Made by a program: the position numbers and the translations under genes
Assembly: GCA_937911235.1 (NCBI GenBank)
Contig: CALDPN010000103.1
Location: 1-28,467 of the forward strand
From: an uncultured Bacteroidales bacterium
Lineage (GTDB): Bacteria > Bacteroidota > Bacteroidia > Bacteroidales > Paludibacteraceae
Length of the DNA: 28,467 bases
Direction of reading: 5' to 3'
The notes under the pieces: generated by a model
Seen by the model: the letters and a program-made list of their open reading frames with translations, nothing else
The model's database searches: none
What the model was told of the DNA's origin: nothing
Shown here: positions 17,156-24,490 of the stretch, in pieces
Layout of the letters: each line of letters starts with the position of its first letter
Numbering within the stretch: position 1 is the first letter of the stretch

Positions 17156-17169
17156 GTGCAAAAACAATT

Positions 17170-17186
17170 TTGGCACGGAATTTGCT
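17170..17186 (+). promoter_or_regulatory. Sigma-54 (RpoN) type promoter of htpG
   Basis: TTGGCACGGAATTTGCT fits the sigma-54 consensus YTGGCACGRNNNTTGCW at every fixed position. The GG of the -24 element (17172-17173) and the GC of the -12 element (17184-17185) are 10 bases apart, as required. Initiation near 17196 would leave a leader of about 26 bases. No TAnnTTTG box competes with it in the gap. Confidence 0.8.
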
Positions 17187-17221
17187 GTATTAATAGCAGA
17201 AACTAAACAAAATATCATTAT

Positions 17222-19279
17222 ATGAAACAAGGTAATATTGGAGTAACATCGGAAAATATATTTCCAGTTATTAAAAAATTTTTATACAGCGACCACGAAA
17301 TTTTTCTTCGTGAAATAGTTTCAAACGCTGTTGACGCAACACAAAAACTTAAAACTTTAGCTTCTGTTGGCGAGTTTAAAGGCGAGATTGGCGAAGCTTT
17401 AGTAAGAGTAAAAATTGACAAAGATGCTAAAACACTTACAATTTCCGACCGCGGTATTGGTATGACTGCAGAAGAAATTGACAAATATATCAACCAAATT
17501 GCATTCTCTGGTGCAGAAGAATTCCTAGACAAATATAAAGACGACGCAAACGCTATTATTGGTCACTTTGGTTTAGGCTTCTATTCTTCTTTTATGGTTT
17601 CTAAAAAAGTGGAAATCATTAGTAAATCTTATAAAGAAGGTGCAAAAGCAGTAAAATGGTCTTGCGAAGGCAACCCAGACTACACCATGGAAGAAATTGA
17701 AAAGGCAGACCGTGGTACCGATATTGTTCTTTATATAGATGAAGAAAACGAAAACTTCCTTGAAGAAGGCAAAATCAACGAACTTTTAAATAAATATTGC
17801 AAGTTCCTTGCTATTCCTATTGCCTTTGGCAAGAAAAACGAATGGAAAGATTGCAAAAATGTGGAAACTGACGAAGATAATATCGTTAACAACACAGAAC
17901 CTGCTTGGGTGAAAAAACCAGCCGACCTTAAAGATGAAGATTATAGCAAATTTTATCGTGAACTTTATCCTTTTGGCGAAGACCCACTATTCCACATTCA
18001 CTTAAACGTGGATTATCCTTTCAACCTAACTGGTATTTTATACTTCCCTAAGGTTAAAAACAATATTGAATTACAAAGAAATAAAATTCAACTATACTGC
18101 AACCAAGTATTCGTTACAGATAGCGTAGAAGGCATTGTACCAGATTTCTTAACCCTACTTCACGGTGTAATCGACTCTCCAGATATTCCACTTAACGTGA
18201 GCCGTTCTTACCTACAAAGCGATGGCAATGTGAAGAAAATCTCTAGTCACATTACTAAAAAAGTAGCAGACCGCCTTCAAGAAATCTTTAAAGCAGAACG
18301 TACAGAATTTGAAAATAAATGGGACAGCCTTAAAATTTTCATCAATTATGGTATGCTAACTGATGAAAAATTCTACGAACGTGCTGTGAAATTCAATTTA
18401 TTTAAAAATACCGACGGTAAATATTTCACTGCAGAAGAATATAAAGCTCTTACAGAAACAAATCAAACAGATAAAGATGGCAATCTAATCTATCTTTATA
18501 CAAACGACACTGAGCAACAATATAGCTACATTGAAGCTGCTAAGGCAAAAGGTTACGACGTGCTTGTGTTTGATGGTCAGTTTGATGTTCACATGGCTTC
18601 TATGCTTGAGCAAAAGAACGAAAAAACAAGATATGTGAGAGTGGATAGCGACGTTATTGACAAAATCATCGTAAAAGAAGACGCCTCTAAAGTGGAACTT
18701 ACAGCAGACGAGATGAATGCTCTTTCTAAAGTATTCACTGCAGAAACTCCTCAAATGAAAGACACCAACTTTATGGTAACATTTGAAGCCCTAGGCGACG
18801 ACGCTATGCCAATGATGATTACTCAACAAGAGTTTATGCGTAGAATGAAAGAAATGGCAGCCCTACAAGGCGGTATGATGTCTTTCTACGGTCAAATGCC
18901 AGACTCATATAACTTAGTAGTAAATACAGACCACGAGTTAATAAAATCTTTGATAGACAAGATAAGCCAAAGCACAATGGCTCAAGTAGCTCCGCTTAAT
19001 AATGAAATTTCTACTCTTCAAGCTACCGTTAACAAGATTAACGAGATGAATAAAGACAAAAAAGATGAAGAAATTGCGGAAGCAGATAAAGAAATTATCA
19101 AAGAAAACAACGATAAAATTAGCGGACTAAATAGCCAAAAAGACGAAATCTATAAGGATTTCGCTAAAAAAGAAGATATGGTTCGTCAAATCATAGACCT
19201 TGCTCTGCTTGCAAATAACATGCTAAAAGGCGAAGCTTTAAGCAAATTTGTGAAACGTAGCACAAGTTTTATAAAATAA
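17222..19279 (+). CDS. htpG: Hsp90-family chaperone HtpG
   Basis: This 685-residue cytoplasmic ATP-dependent chaperone remodels late folding intermediates and acts under heat and other stress. The N-terminal GHKL ATPase domain has EIFLREIVSNAVDA near residues 27-40 with the catalytic Glu and Asn, then DRGIGM and GHFGLGFYSSFM. A middle domain follows with LNVSRSYLQSD, carrying the gamma-phosphate-contacting Arg. The C-terminal dimerisation domain contains a charged, coiled-coil-like stretch near residues 600-650 (NKDKKDEEIAEADKEIIKEN) that E. coli HtpG lacks at that length. It stands alone, 182 bases from rsmD, behind a sigma-54 type promoter, consistent with separate stress control. Confidence 0.97.
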   Translation: MKQGNIGVTSENIFPVIKKFLYSDHEIFLREIVSNAVDATQKLKTLASVGEFKGEIGEALVRVKIDKDAKTLTISDRGIGMTAEEIDKYINQIAFSGAEEFLDKYKDDANAIIGHFGLGFYSSFMVSKKVEIISKSYKEGAKAVKWSCEGNPDYTMEEIEKADRGTDIVLYIDEENENFLEEGKINELLNKYCKFLAIPIAFGKKNEWKDCKNVETDEDNIVNNTEPAWVKKPADLKDEDYSKFYRELYPFGEDPLFHIHLNVDYPFNLTGILYFPKVKNNIELQRNKIQLYCNQVFVTDSVEGIVPDFLTLLHGVIDSPDIPLNVSRSYLQSDGNVKKISSHITKKVADRLQEIFKAERTEFENKWDSLKIFINYGMLTDEKFYERAVKFNLFKNTDGKYFTAEEYKALTETNQTDKDGNLIYLYTNDTEQQYSYIEAAKAKGYDVLVFDGQFDVHMASMLEQKNEKTRYVRVDSDVIDKIIVKEDASKVELTADEMNALSKVFTAETPQMKDTNFMVTFEALGDDAMPMMITQQEFMRRMKEMAALQGGMMSFYGQMPDSYNLVVNTDHELIKSLIDKISQSTMAQVAPLNNEISTLQATVNKINEMNKDKKDEEIAEADKEIIKENNDKISGLNSQKDEIYKDFAKKEDMVRQIIDLALLANNMLKGEALSKFVKRSTSFIK

Positions 19280-19303
19280 TTTAGAAAAAAAAGTGGGTGT
19301 AAA

Positions 19304-19335
19304 TTTTGGTAGTATAAAAAAAAGTATTACCTTTG
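19304..19335 (+). promoter_or_regulatory. Promoter of tRNA-Arg
   Basis: TTTTG at 19304-19308, a 19-base spacer and TACCTTTG at 19328-19335 match the Bacteroidota promoter fully. The mature tRNA begins 17 bases after the box, leaving a short 5' leader for RNase P. Confidence 0.8.
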
Positions 19336-19351
19336 CACTCACTTAAACGAT

Positions 19352-19425
19352 GGCTGCATAGCTCAACTGAATAGAGCGTCACACTACGGATGTGAAGGTT
19401 ACAGGTTTGAATCCTGTTGCGGTCA
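19352..19425 (+). tRNA. tRNA-Arg (anticodon ACG)
   Basis: A full cloverleaf can be drawn. The acceptor stem is GGCTGCA with TGCGGTC (two G-U pairs) and the D stem is GCTC/GAGC. The anticodon stem TCACA/TGTGA encloses loop CTACGGA with anticodon ACG at 19386-19388, and the T stem is ACAGG/CCTGT. The discriminator base is A at 19425. CCA is not encoded (CTA follows), so it must be added after processing. A34 is expected to be edited to inosine to read CGU, CGC and CGA. Confidence 0.95.
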
Positions 19426-19430
19426 CTAAA

Positions 19431-19461
19431 GCAGAACCTTCATAAAAGGTTCTGCTTTTTT
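19431..19461 (+). terminator. Intrinsic terminator of tRNA-Arg
   Basis: A perfect 10-base stem (GCAGAACCTT with AAGGTTCTGC) with loop CATAA is followed by six T residues, 5 bases after the tRNA end. Confidence 0.93.
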
Positions 19462-19529
19462 AATTAAATAAATTGAACAAATCTCAGACGTATAAGTCTA
19501 TTACCTAAACTAATTAAATAATTATCATT

Positions 19530-20165
19530 ATGAAAAAACTTTTATTTGTATTATTAAGTGCATTTTTCTGCTTATCTGCAATAGCAAATGACAATGAAAA
19601 AAAATGGAGATTTGAAAACAATGAAGATGGAGAATGTGTAATTGAACTTAATATACCAACAGGGAAAGACACAAAAACTGTATTACAAACCATCAAAAGA
19701 AACTTAAGCAAATCCTTTGTTTCTAACAATTCTGGATCTACAGTTATAGTAACTAACGCATATAGTAGTGCTTCATTTAAAGAAGTCATAGAAGAAAGCG
19801 ACAGCACAGCTACTTATAAAGTATTCAAGAACACCAAGAACATGTTCAACCCATTCGCTGGTAACTTTTCTGAAAATTTACAATGCTTTATCACAGCAAC
19901 TGTTAAAGACAACAACGTTAACATAAAATTTGAAGATTTCACTCTTGTATTTAGATACGTTGGTTATGGAGCTAAAGAAGAGATAAAAGTATTTGAAGAT
20001 TTAATTAACAAATACAATGAAAACGAAAATACAATAAACAATCCTTCTACTAAGAAAAAAGATAAAAAGAAACTTATTAACGAGCAAAACGACATAAACG
20101 ACGAATTAAATAGAAGTCAAGAAGAACTAGATAAAATTATTAACATCATTAAAAAAGGTCTTTAA
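19530..20165 (+). CDS. Secreted protein of unknown function with C-terminal charged helix
   Basis: This 211-residue protein has a signal peptide (about 1-20, ending SAIAN). The middle, from about 30 to 150, is a predicted alpha/beta domain with CVIELNIPTGKDTKTVLQTI and VNIKFEDFTLVFRYVGYG. The pattern loosely recalls DUF4468-type periplasmic domains of Bacteroidota, but I am not confident of this. The last 60 residues are Lys-, Glu- and Asn-rich (STKKKDKKKLINEQNDINDE) and likely form a coiled coil. It stands alone between the tRNA terminator and a shared terminator with the convergent amylase gene. Codon use is A-rich compared with htpG, which may reflect low expression. The function is unknown. 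Confidence 0.75.
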   Translation: MKKLLFVLLSAFFCLSAIANDNEKKWRFENNEDGECVIELNIPTGKDTKTVLQTIKRNLSKSFVSNNSGSTVIVTNAYSSASFKEVIEESDSTATYKVFKNTKNMFNPFAGNFSENLQCFITATVKDNNVNIKFEDFTLVFRYVGYGAKEEIKVFEDLINKYNENENTINNPSTKKKDKKKLINEQNDINDELNRSQEELDKIINIIKKGL

Positions 20166-20186
20166 TTAATTCTCTTCTAAAATAAT

Positions 20187-20218
20187 AAAGGGCGACTTCC
20201 TTAGTGAAATCGCCCTTT
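20187..20218. terminator. Bidirectional terminator between convergent genes
   Basis: AAAGGGCGA pairs with TCGCCCTTT, followed by further pairs TT/AA across a C/A mismatch. A residues lie to the left and T residues to the right, so it can serve both the 19530 gene and the amylase gene. Confidence 0.85.
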
Positions 20219-20236
20219 TCTTATTTTATATTTACA

Positions 20237-21580
20237 TTATTTTGTAAGTAAGATAAAATCCCAAGGTGCAAGTTTAAATGCAGCTGGAAGTAGAACTTTT
20301 TCTTTAGTAAAGTAGTTTTCAAATTCACCTTGTGGAGCATCACCATCGAAGTGGAATCTAACTTCTTCTGCACTAATATTTGCAATATAGACTATATTTT
20401 CTTCTCCCAACTCTCTGCTAAGAACTAATACATTAGGATTTGTTGTTGGATAAATAACTGTTTTACCACCAACATCACCAGCTTTAAGTGCATTAGATTT
20501 GTGTTTTAAATCGTTTAAAGATTTGTAGAATTCATACCATTCATTCTTTTCTTTTACAGGAGGTGTATCTTTTACAAAGAATTCTAATCTACGATCCATA
20601 CCCACTTCTTGTCCTGTATAAATAAGTGGCATACCTGGCCACACGTAAGACATTACAGCAAATGATTTTACAGCAGCACCATAACGTTCAAACTCTGTTC
20701 CATCCCAAGAGTTGCGGTCGTGGTTTGTAATATGGTTCATATAGTATGCATCAGGAGCAAGGTCTGAAAGTTGTTTTTTAGATAGCTCGATTAGGTCGTT
20801 AATACTATTGTTTTCCTTACAGATATTATCTAACAAGAATAGTAAAGGCCAGTTGTAAACCATATCAAATGCCTTGTCGGTAAGTTCTTTTTCTGTTGCC
20901 TCAGCAAGCATAAATACTGGTTTTACTTTTTCAAGTTCTGCGCGAGCTGTATCCCAGAAATCTACAGGAACAAGGAATGCCACGTCGCAACGGAAACCAT
21001 CTATATCCATATCCTTAACCCAGAATTTCATGGCATCAATCATACCTTCACGCATTTCTTTATTATCATAGTCTAAAGAATATGTATCGGTCCAATCCCA
21101 TGGACTAACAAATTTTCCATCTTCATACTCATACCAAGTTGGATGTTCTTCTATCCAAATATTATCACAACCAGTGTGGTTTGCAACCCAGTCTATCATA
21201 ACTTTCATTCCTAAAGAATGAGCTTGCTTAACCATATTTTTGAAGTCTTCTAGAGTACCAAACTCAGGATTTACAGCTTTGTAGTCTTGCACCGCATAAT
21301 AACTTCCAAGTTCACCTTTTCTATTAAGTTGAGAGATTGGATGCACAGGCATAAACCAAAGAATATCTACTCCCAATTCTTTTAAATATGGAAGATGTTC
21401 TACAAAGGCATTAATTGTACCCTCCTCTGTATATTGTCTTAGATTTACTTCGTAAATTACCGCATTACGTGTAAATTCATCTTTTTTTGTACCTGTTGCC
21501 TCGTTATTTTTACAGCAACAAGAAAAGCATATTAATGCACTCAATGACATCAATACCAGGTTTAGGATTCTGTTCTTCAT
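20237..21580 (-). CDS. Exported GH13 alpha-amylase family glycosidase
   Basis: This 447-residue glycoside hydrolase family 13 enzyme is predicted to cleave alpha-1,4-glucans such as starch or maltodextrins. All four GH13 regions are present: DWVANH at 130-135, GFRCDVAF with nucleophile Asp199, MLAEATE with acid/base Glu227, and ITNHDRN with His287-Asp288. The N-terminus is a lipoprotein-like signal ending CFSC (candidate acceptor Cys21, in a weak lipobox, followed by CC). The C-terminal beta domain (about 380-447) is short. No susC/susD genes or other glycosidases lie nearby, so this is not a standard polysaccharide locus. The exact substrate and the cell compartment are not certain. Confidence 0.9.
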   Translation of the reverse strand: MKNRILNLVLMSLSALICFSCCCKNNEATGTKKDEFTRNAVIYEVNLRQYTEEGTINAFVEHLPYLKELGVDILWFMPVHPISQLNRKGELGSYYAVQDYKAVNPEFGTLEDFKNMVKQAHSLGMKVMIDWVANHTGCDNIWIEEHPTWYEYEDGKFVSPWDWTDTYSLDYDNKEMREGMIDAMKFWVKDMDIDGFRCDVAFLVPVDFWDTARAELEKVKPVFMLAEATEKELTDKAFDMVYNWPLLFLLDNICKENNSINDLIELSKKQLSDLAPDAYYMNHITNHDRNSWDGTEFERYGAAVKSFAVMSYVWPGMPLIYTGQEVGMDRRLEFFVKDTPPVKEKNEWYEFYKSLNDLKHKSNALKAGDVGGKTVIYPTTNPNVLVLSRELGEENIVYIANISAEEVRFHFDGDAPQGEFENYFTKEKVLLPAAFKLAPWDFILLTK

Positions 21581-21603
21581 ACGTATTAAATTTTAAGTTA
21601 TAA

Positions 21604-21633
21604 TTGCAAATATAAGAAATTAAAGTAATTTTG
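21604..21633 (+). promoter_or_regulatory. Promoter of the Rieske-like lipoprotein gene
   Basis: TTG at 21604-21606 and TAATTTTG at 21626-21633 have a 19-base spacer. It shares bases with the opposing amylase promoter: the TTGCAA at 21604-21609 is its -33 region and the end of the other -7 box. Confidence 0.75.
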
Positions 21634-21636
21634 CAA
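21607..21636 (-). promoter_or_regulatory. Promoter of the amylase gene
   Basis: On the minus strand, TTG at 21636-21634 and TATATTTG at 21614-21607 are 19 bases apart. It faces the opposite way and interlocks with the promoter for the 21684 gene. Confidence 0.75.
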
Positions 21637-21683
21637 ATATTTTTTAATAGAACAAACTATTAAGAACTTAACATAAAAATAGA

Positions 21684-22151
21684 ATGAAACTAAAGGCATT
21701 TATATTAACAAGCATAATCTTTTTTCTTGGTGGCTGTATGCCAGAACCTGAAAACACAAATATACCAAACGCACGCGTAAGTTTTTATCTAGACGTATCT
21801 ATATCTGGAGTTGACTATCACCTTGCAGATGGACTACTTGGAAACTCTAGAATTTATACAAAATATAGTCCTTCACAACTTTCTCCTAATGGAAGTTATG
21901 GATATAGTGGCGTGGTAGTAGTGAGAGCATACGACAACAACCTATATGCGTTTGATATTTGCTGCACTTACGAGGCAGATAGAGATGTGACACTAGAAGA
22001 TGATGGTTTCTTTTTAACCTGTCCACAATGCGGTTCTGTGTTTGAAATTGGCAATGGCACAGGTTTTGTTAATCGTGGCCCTGCTACTCAACGACTAAAA
22101 AAATACTACACAAGTCAAAATTCCAGCCAAAAAATTCGGATTTACAACTAA
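21684..22151 (+). CDS. Rieske-like lipoprotein with a four-cysteine site
   Basis: This 155-residue lipoprotein has LGGC with acceptor Cys18. The mature part follows the Rieske ferredoxin plan: a first ligand loop with DICCTYEAD (Cys93, Cys94) and a second with LTCPQCGSVFEIGNGTG (Cys113, Cys116). The usual post-cluster strand GPATQRLKKY comes next. Standard Rieske boxes are C-x-H and C-x-x-H; here the His of the second box is Cys116 and no His is found in the first. It might bind a differently ligated [2Fe-2S] cluster, bind zinc, or form disulfides in the periplasm. It is transcribed divergently from the amylase gene and lies 32 bases before hpt. The function is unknown. Confidence 0.75.
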   Translation: MKLKAFILTSIIFFLGGCMPEPENTNIPNARVSFYLDVSISGVDYHLADGLLGNSRIYTKYSPSQLSPNGSYGYSGVVVVRAYDNNLYAFDICCTYEADRDVTLEDDGFFLTCPQCGSVFEIGNGTGFVNRGPATQRLKKYYTSQNSSQKIRIYN

Positions 22152-22177
22152 AATTTCGTAACTTTGAACGAAATTTT
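22150..22177 (+). promoter_or_regulatory. Inverted repeat around the hpt -7 box
   Basis: The arms AAATTTCGT and ACGAAATTT (10 pairs with the flanking A-T) enclose an 8-base loop. The box TAACTTTG at 22159-22166 is a perfect TAnnTTTG match whose T is the last base of the left arm. The palindrome could be an operator or, because T residues follow, a weak terminator of the lipoprotein gene. Confidence 0.55.
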
Positions 22178-22183
22178 TGTTTT

Positions 22184-22723
22184 ATGAAAACGATTCAAAT
22201 CGGGGACTTCTCTTTTAAGCCATATATCTCTGAGGAAGAGATAAATAAAAGAGTAAAAGAGTTAGGAGAACTTATTTTGAAAGATTACAATAATGAGCCT
22301 CCAATTCTTATTTGCGTGCTTAATGGAAGTTATGTTTTCGCGGCAGATTTAGCAAGAGCAATTGACGCACCAGCAGAAATTCACTTTATGAAAGTGTCAT
22401 CTTACGATGGTTTACAAAGCACTGGTGTTATCACAGAAGAGTTGCCCCTAAAAATAGACATCGCTGGTAAAGACCTGCTTATTGTGGAAGATATCATAGA
22501 AACAGGCAATACACTTTACCATATACAACAAAGTTTTCTAAACCAAAATTGTAAAAGTTGCAAGATTGTAGCTCTTCTTGTTAAAAACGACATTCTGAAA
22601 GATAAAATAAAAGTAGATTACACTGGATTTGCAATAGAAAATGACTTTGTGGTGGGCTACGGAATGGATTATAATAACAAAGGAAGAAATCTTAAATCAA
22701 TATACACTATAGTAAAAACTTAA
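22184..22723 (+). CDS. hpt: Hypoxanthine phosphoribosyltransferase
   Basis: This 179-residue cytoplasmic purine salvage enzyme joins hypoxanthine (and usually guanine) to PRPP to give IMP or GMP. The PRPP-binding loop is LLIVEDIIETGNTL near residues 104-117, with the usual Asp of VEDIIDTG replaced by Glu, a conservative change. ILICVLNGSYVFAADLARAI near residues 40-59 is the conserved N-terminal loop. Length is normal. adk follows after 5 bases and obg after another 5, a purine and GTPase operon common in Bacteroidota. Confidence 0.93.
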   Translation: MKTIQIGDFSFKPYISEEEINKRVKELGELILKDYNNEPPILICVLNGSYVFAADLARAIDAPAEIHFMKVSSYDGLQSTGVITEELPLKIDIAGKDLLIVEDIIETGNTLYHIQQSFLNQNCKSCKIVALLVKNDILKDKIKVDYTGFAIENDFVVGYGMDYNNKGRNLKSIYTIVKT

Positions 22724-22728
22724 AATTT

Positions 22729-23304
22729 ATGTTTAACGTTGTAATTTTCGGAGCTCCAGGCTCTGGCAAAGGTACTCAAAGCGATAAAATCGTAGAAAAA
22801 TACGGTTTAGTTCACCTTTCAACAGGCGATATTTTGCGTGCCGAAATAGCTAAAGGTAGCGAAGTAGGAAAAATAGCAGACGGTCTTATCTCTAAAGGAC
22901 AGTTTGTTCCAGATGATGTTATCATTAAAGTATTAGAAAATGCAATTAATGAACATCCAACTGCTAAAGGTTTCATCTTTGACGGTTTCCCACGTACAGT
23001 AACCCAAGCAGAAGCGCTAGATAGCATTTTAAAACAAAAAAATATCCGCGTAGGCGTGATGCTAAATATCGACGTAGAACAAAACGAACTTGTTAAACGT
23101 CTTCTTAACAGGGGTAAAACATCTGGTCGTGCAGATGATAACCTTATCACAATTCAAGAAAGAATCAATGTTTACGAACAAAAAACTATGCCTGTTATTC
23201 AATTCTATGATAAACAAGGCAAACACGTTCGTATTAAAGGTACTGGCACATTAGACGAAGTTTTCGCACAAATTGAAGAAGCGATAGACTCTAGAATGCA
23301 ATAA
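22729..23304 (+). CDS. adk: Adenylate kinase
   Basis: This 191-residue enzyme interconverts ATP + AMP and 2 ADP, balancing adenine nucleotides in the cytoplasm. The P-loop GAPGSGKGTQ is at about residues 8-17. The AMP-binding region has LSTGDILRAE and FDGFPRT near residues 26-35 and 84-90. The LID is the short form, NRGKTSGRADDN near 126-137, with no zinc-binding cysteines, as in other short adenylate kinases. It lies in a three-gene unit between hpt and obg, with 5-base gaps on either side. Confidence 0.96.
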   Translation: MFNVVIFGAPGSGKGTQSDKIVEKYGLVHLSTGDILRAEIAKGSEVGKIADGLISKGQFVPDDVIIKVLENAINEHPTAKGFIFDGFPRTVTQAEALDSILKQKNIRVGVMLNIDVEQNELVKRLLNRGKTSGRADDNLITIQERINVYEQKTMPVIQFYDKQGKHVRIKGTGTLDEVFAQIEEAIDSRMQ

Positions 23305-23309
23305 TTATC

Positions 23310-24452
23310 ATGTCAAATTTTGTAGATTACGTAAAAATATATTGTCGCTCAGGTAAAGGGGGAGCAGGTTCTGTACACTTGCATCGTGAGAAGTTTATTA
23401 CCAAGGGTGGTCCGGACGGCGGTGACGGCGGCCGAGGCGGGCATATTATATTGCGCGGAAACTCAAATTATTGGACACTGCTTCACTTGAAATATGCCCG
23501 CCACGTTTTTGCCGGTGACGGCAAAAGCGGCGGAGCAAATAGAAGCTTCGGAAAAGACGGAGAAGATAAAATCATAGAAGTACCTTGTGGCACAGTGGTT
23601 TACGACGCAGAAACTGGTGAATACCTATGTGACGTTACCTCACACGGCGAAGAAGTGGTACTATTAAAAGGCGGTAGAGGTGGTCTTGGCAACTGGCACT
23701 TCCGCACAGCCACTCACCAAACACCACGTTTTGCACAACCAGGTGAACCTTGCATTGAAAGAACTGTGGTTATGGAGCTTAAAATGCTTGCTGACGTGGG
23801 TCTAGTTGGTTTCCCTAACGCAGGTAAATCTACCCTACTTTCTGTAGTTTCAGCTGCTAAACCAAAAATTGCAAACTATCCTTTCACCACACTTGAACCA
23901 AACTTAGGTATTGTGGGTTATCGTGATGGTCGCTCATTTGTAATGGCAGATATTCCAGGTATTATAGAAGGAGCTCACGAAGGTAAAGGTATTGGACTTC
24001 GTTTCCTACGCCATATAGAACGCAACTCTGTACTTCTATTTATGGTACCAGCAGACTCAGACGATATTAAAGAGTCTTACGAAATTTTGCTAAACGAACT
24101 TCAACAATACAATCCAGAACTACTTAACAAAGGTAGAATCCTTGCTATTACCAAGTCTGACCTTATCGACGACGAACTTGAAGAAGGTTTAAGCAAAGAA
24201 CTTCCAGACATTCCTTGTGTGTTTATTTCTGCCGTTTCTGGCAAAGGAATAGACAAACTAAAAGATATTCTTTGGGACGAAATTAATAAAGAACCTGTAT
24301 ATTTCGATTCAACACTTGTTCACAAAGACAAAGATTTCACTCGCACATTTGGCGAAGAAGATGTGGATGAAAATTGGGGTGATGATTTTGACTTTGATGA
24401 TGAGGATGCGTTTGATGATGATTACGACGCAGGGGGCAGAATGATAGAATAA
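23310..24452 (+). CDS. obgE: GTPase Obg
   Basis: This 380-residue ribosome-associated GTPase is needed for late 50S assembly and for growth control. The N-terminal Obg fold is glycine-rich (KGGAGSVHLHREKF, GGPDGGDGGRGGH). The G domain begins with GFPNAGKST near residues 167-175, then DIPGIIEGAHEGKGIG and the NKXD equivalent TKSD. The C-terminus is strongly acidic (NWGDDFDFDDEDAFDDDYD) in place of a structured OCT domain. The start codon region matches the family exactly. It is the last gene of the hpt-adk-obg unit, ending at a perfect hairpin shared with the convergent gluQ gene. Confidence 0.96.
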   Translation: MSNFVDYVKIYCRSGKGGAGSVHLHREKFITKGGPDGGDGGRGGHIILRGNSNYWTLLHLKYARHVFAGDGKSGGANRSFGKDGEDKIIEVPCGTVVYDAETGEYLCDVTSHGEEVVLLKGGRGGLGNWHFRTATHQTPRFAQPGEPCIERTVVMELKMLADVGLVGFPNAGKSTLLSVVSAAKPKIANYPFTTLEPNLGIVGYRDGRSFVMADIPGIIEGAHEGKGIGLRFLRHIERNSVLLFMVPADSDDIKESYEILLNELQQYNPELLNKGRILAITKSDLIDDELEEGLSKELPDIPCVFISAVSGKGIDKLKDILWDEINKEPVYFDSTLVHKDKDFTRTFGEEDVDENWGDDFDFDDEDAFDDDYDAGGRMIE

Positions 24453-24490
24453 TAAGAAAGCGAGTTTTTAACAAAACTCGCTTTCTTATT
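24451..24490. terminator. Perfect bidirectional terminator overlapping both stop codons
   Basis: An 18-base stem (AATAAGAAAGCGAGTTTT on the left, its exact complement on the right) closes a 4-base loop. The left arm begins inside the obg stop region and the right arm reaches into the gluQ stop codon. One hairpin therefore ends both convergent genes. Confidence 0.9.
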
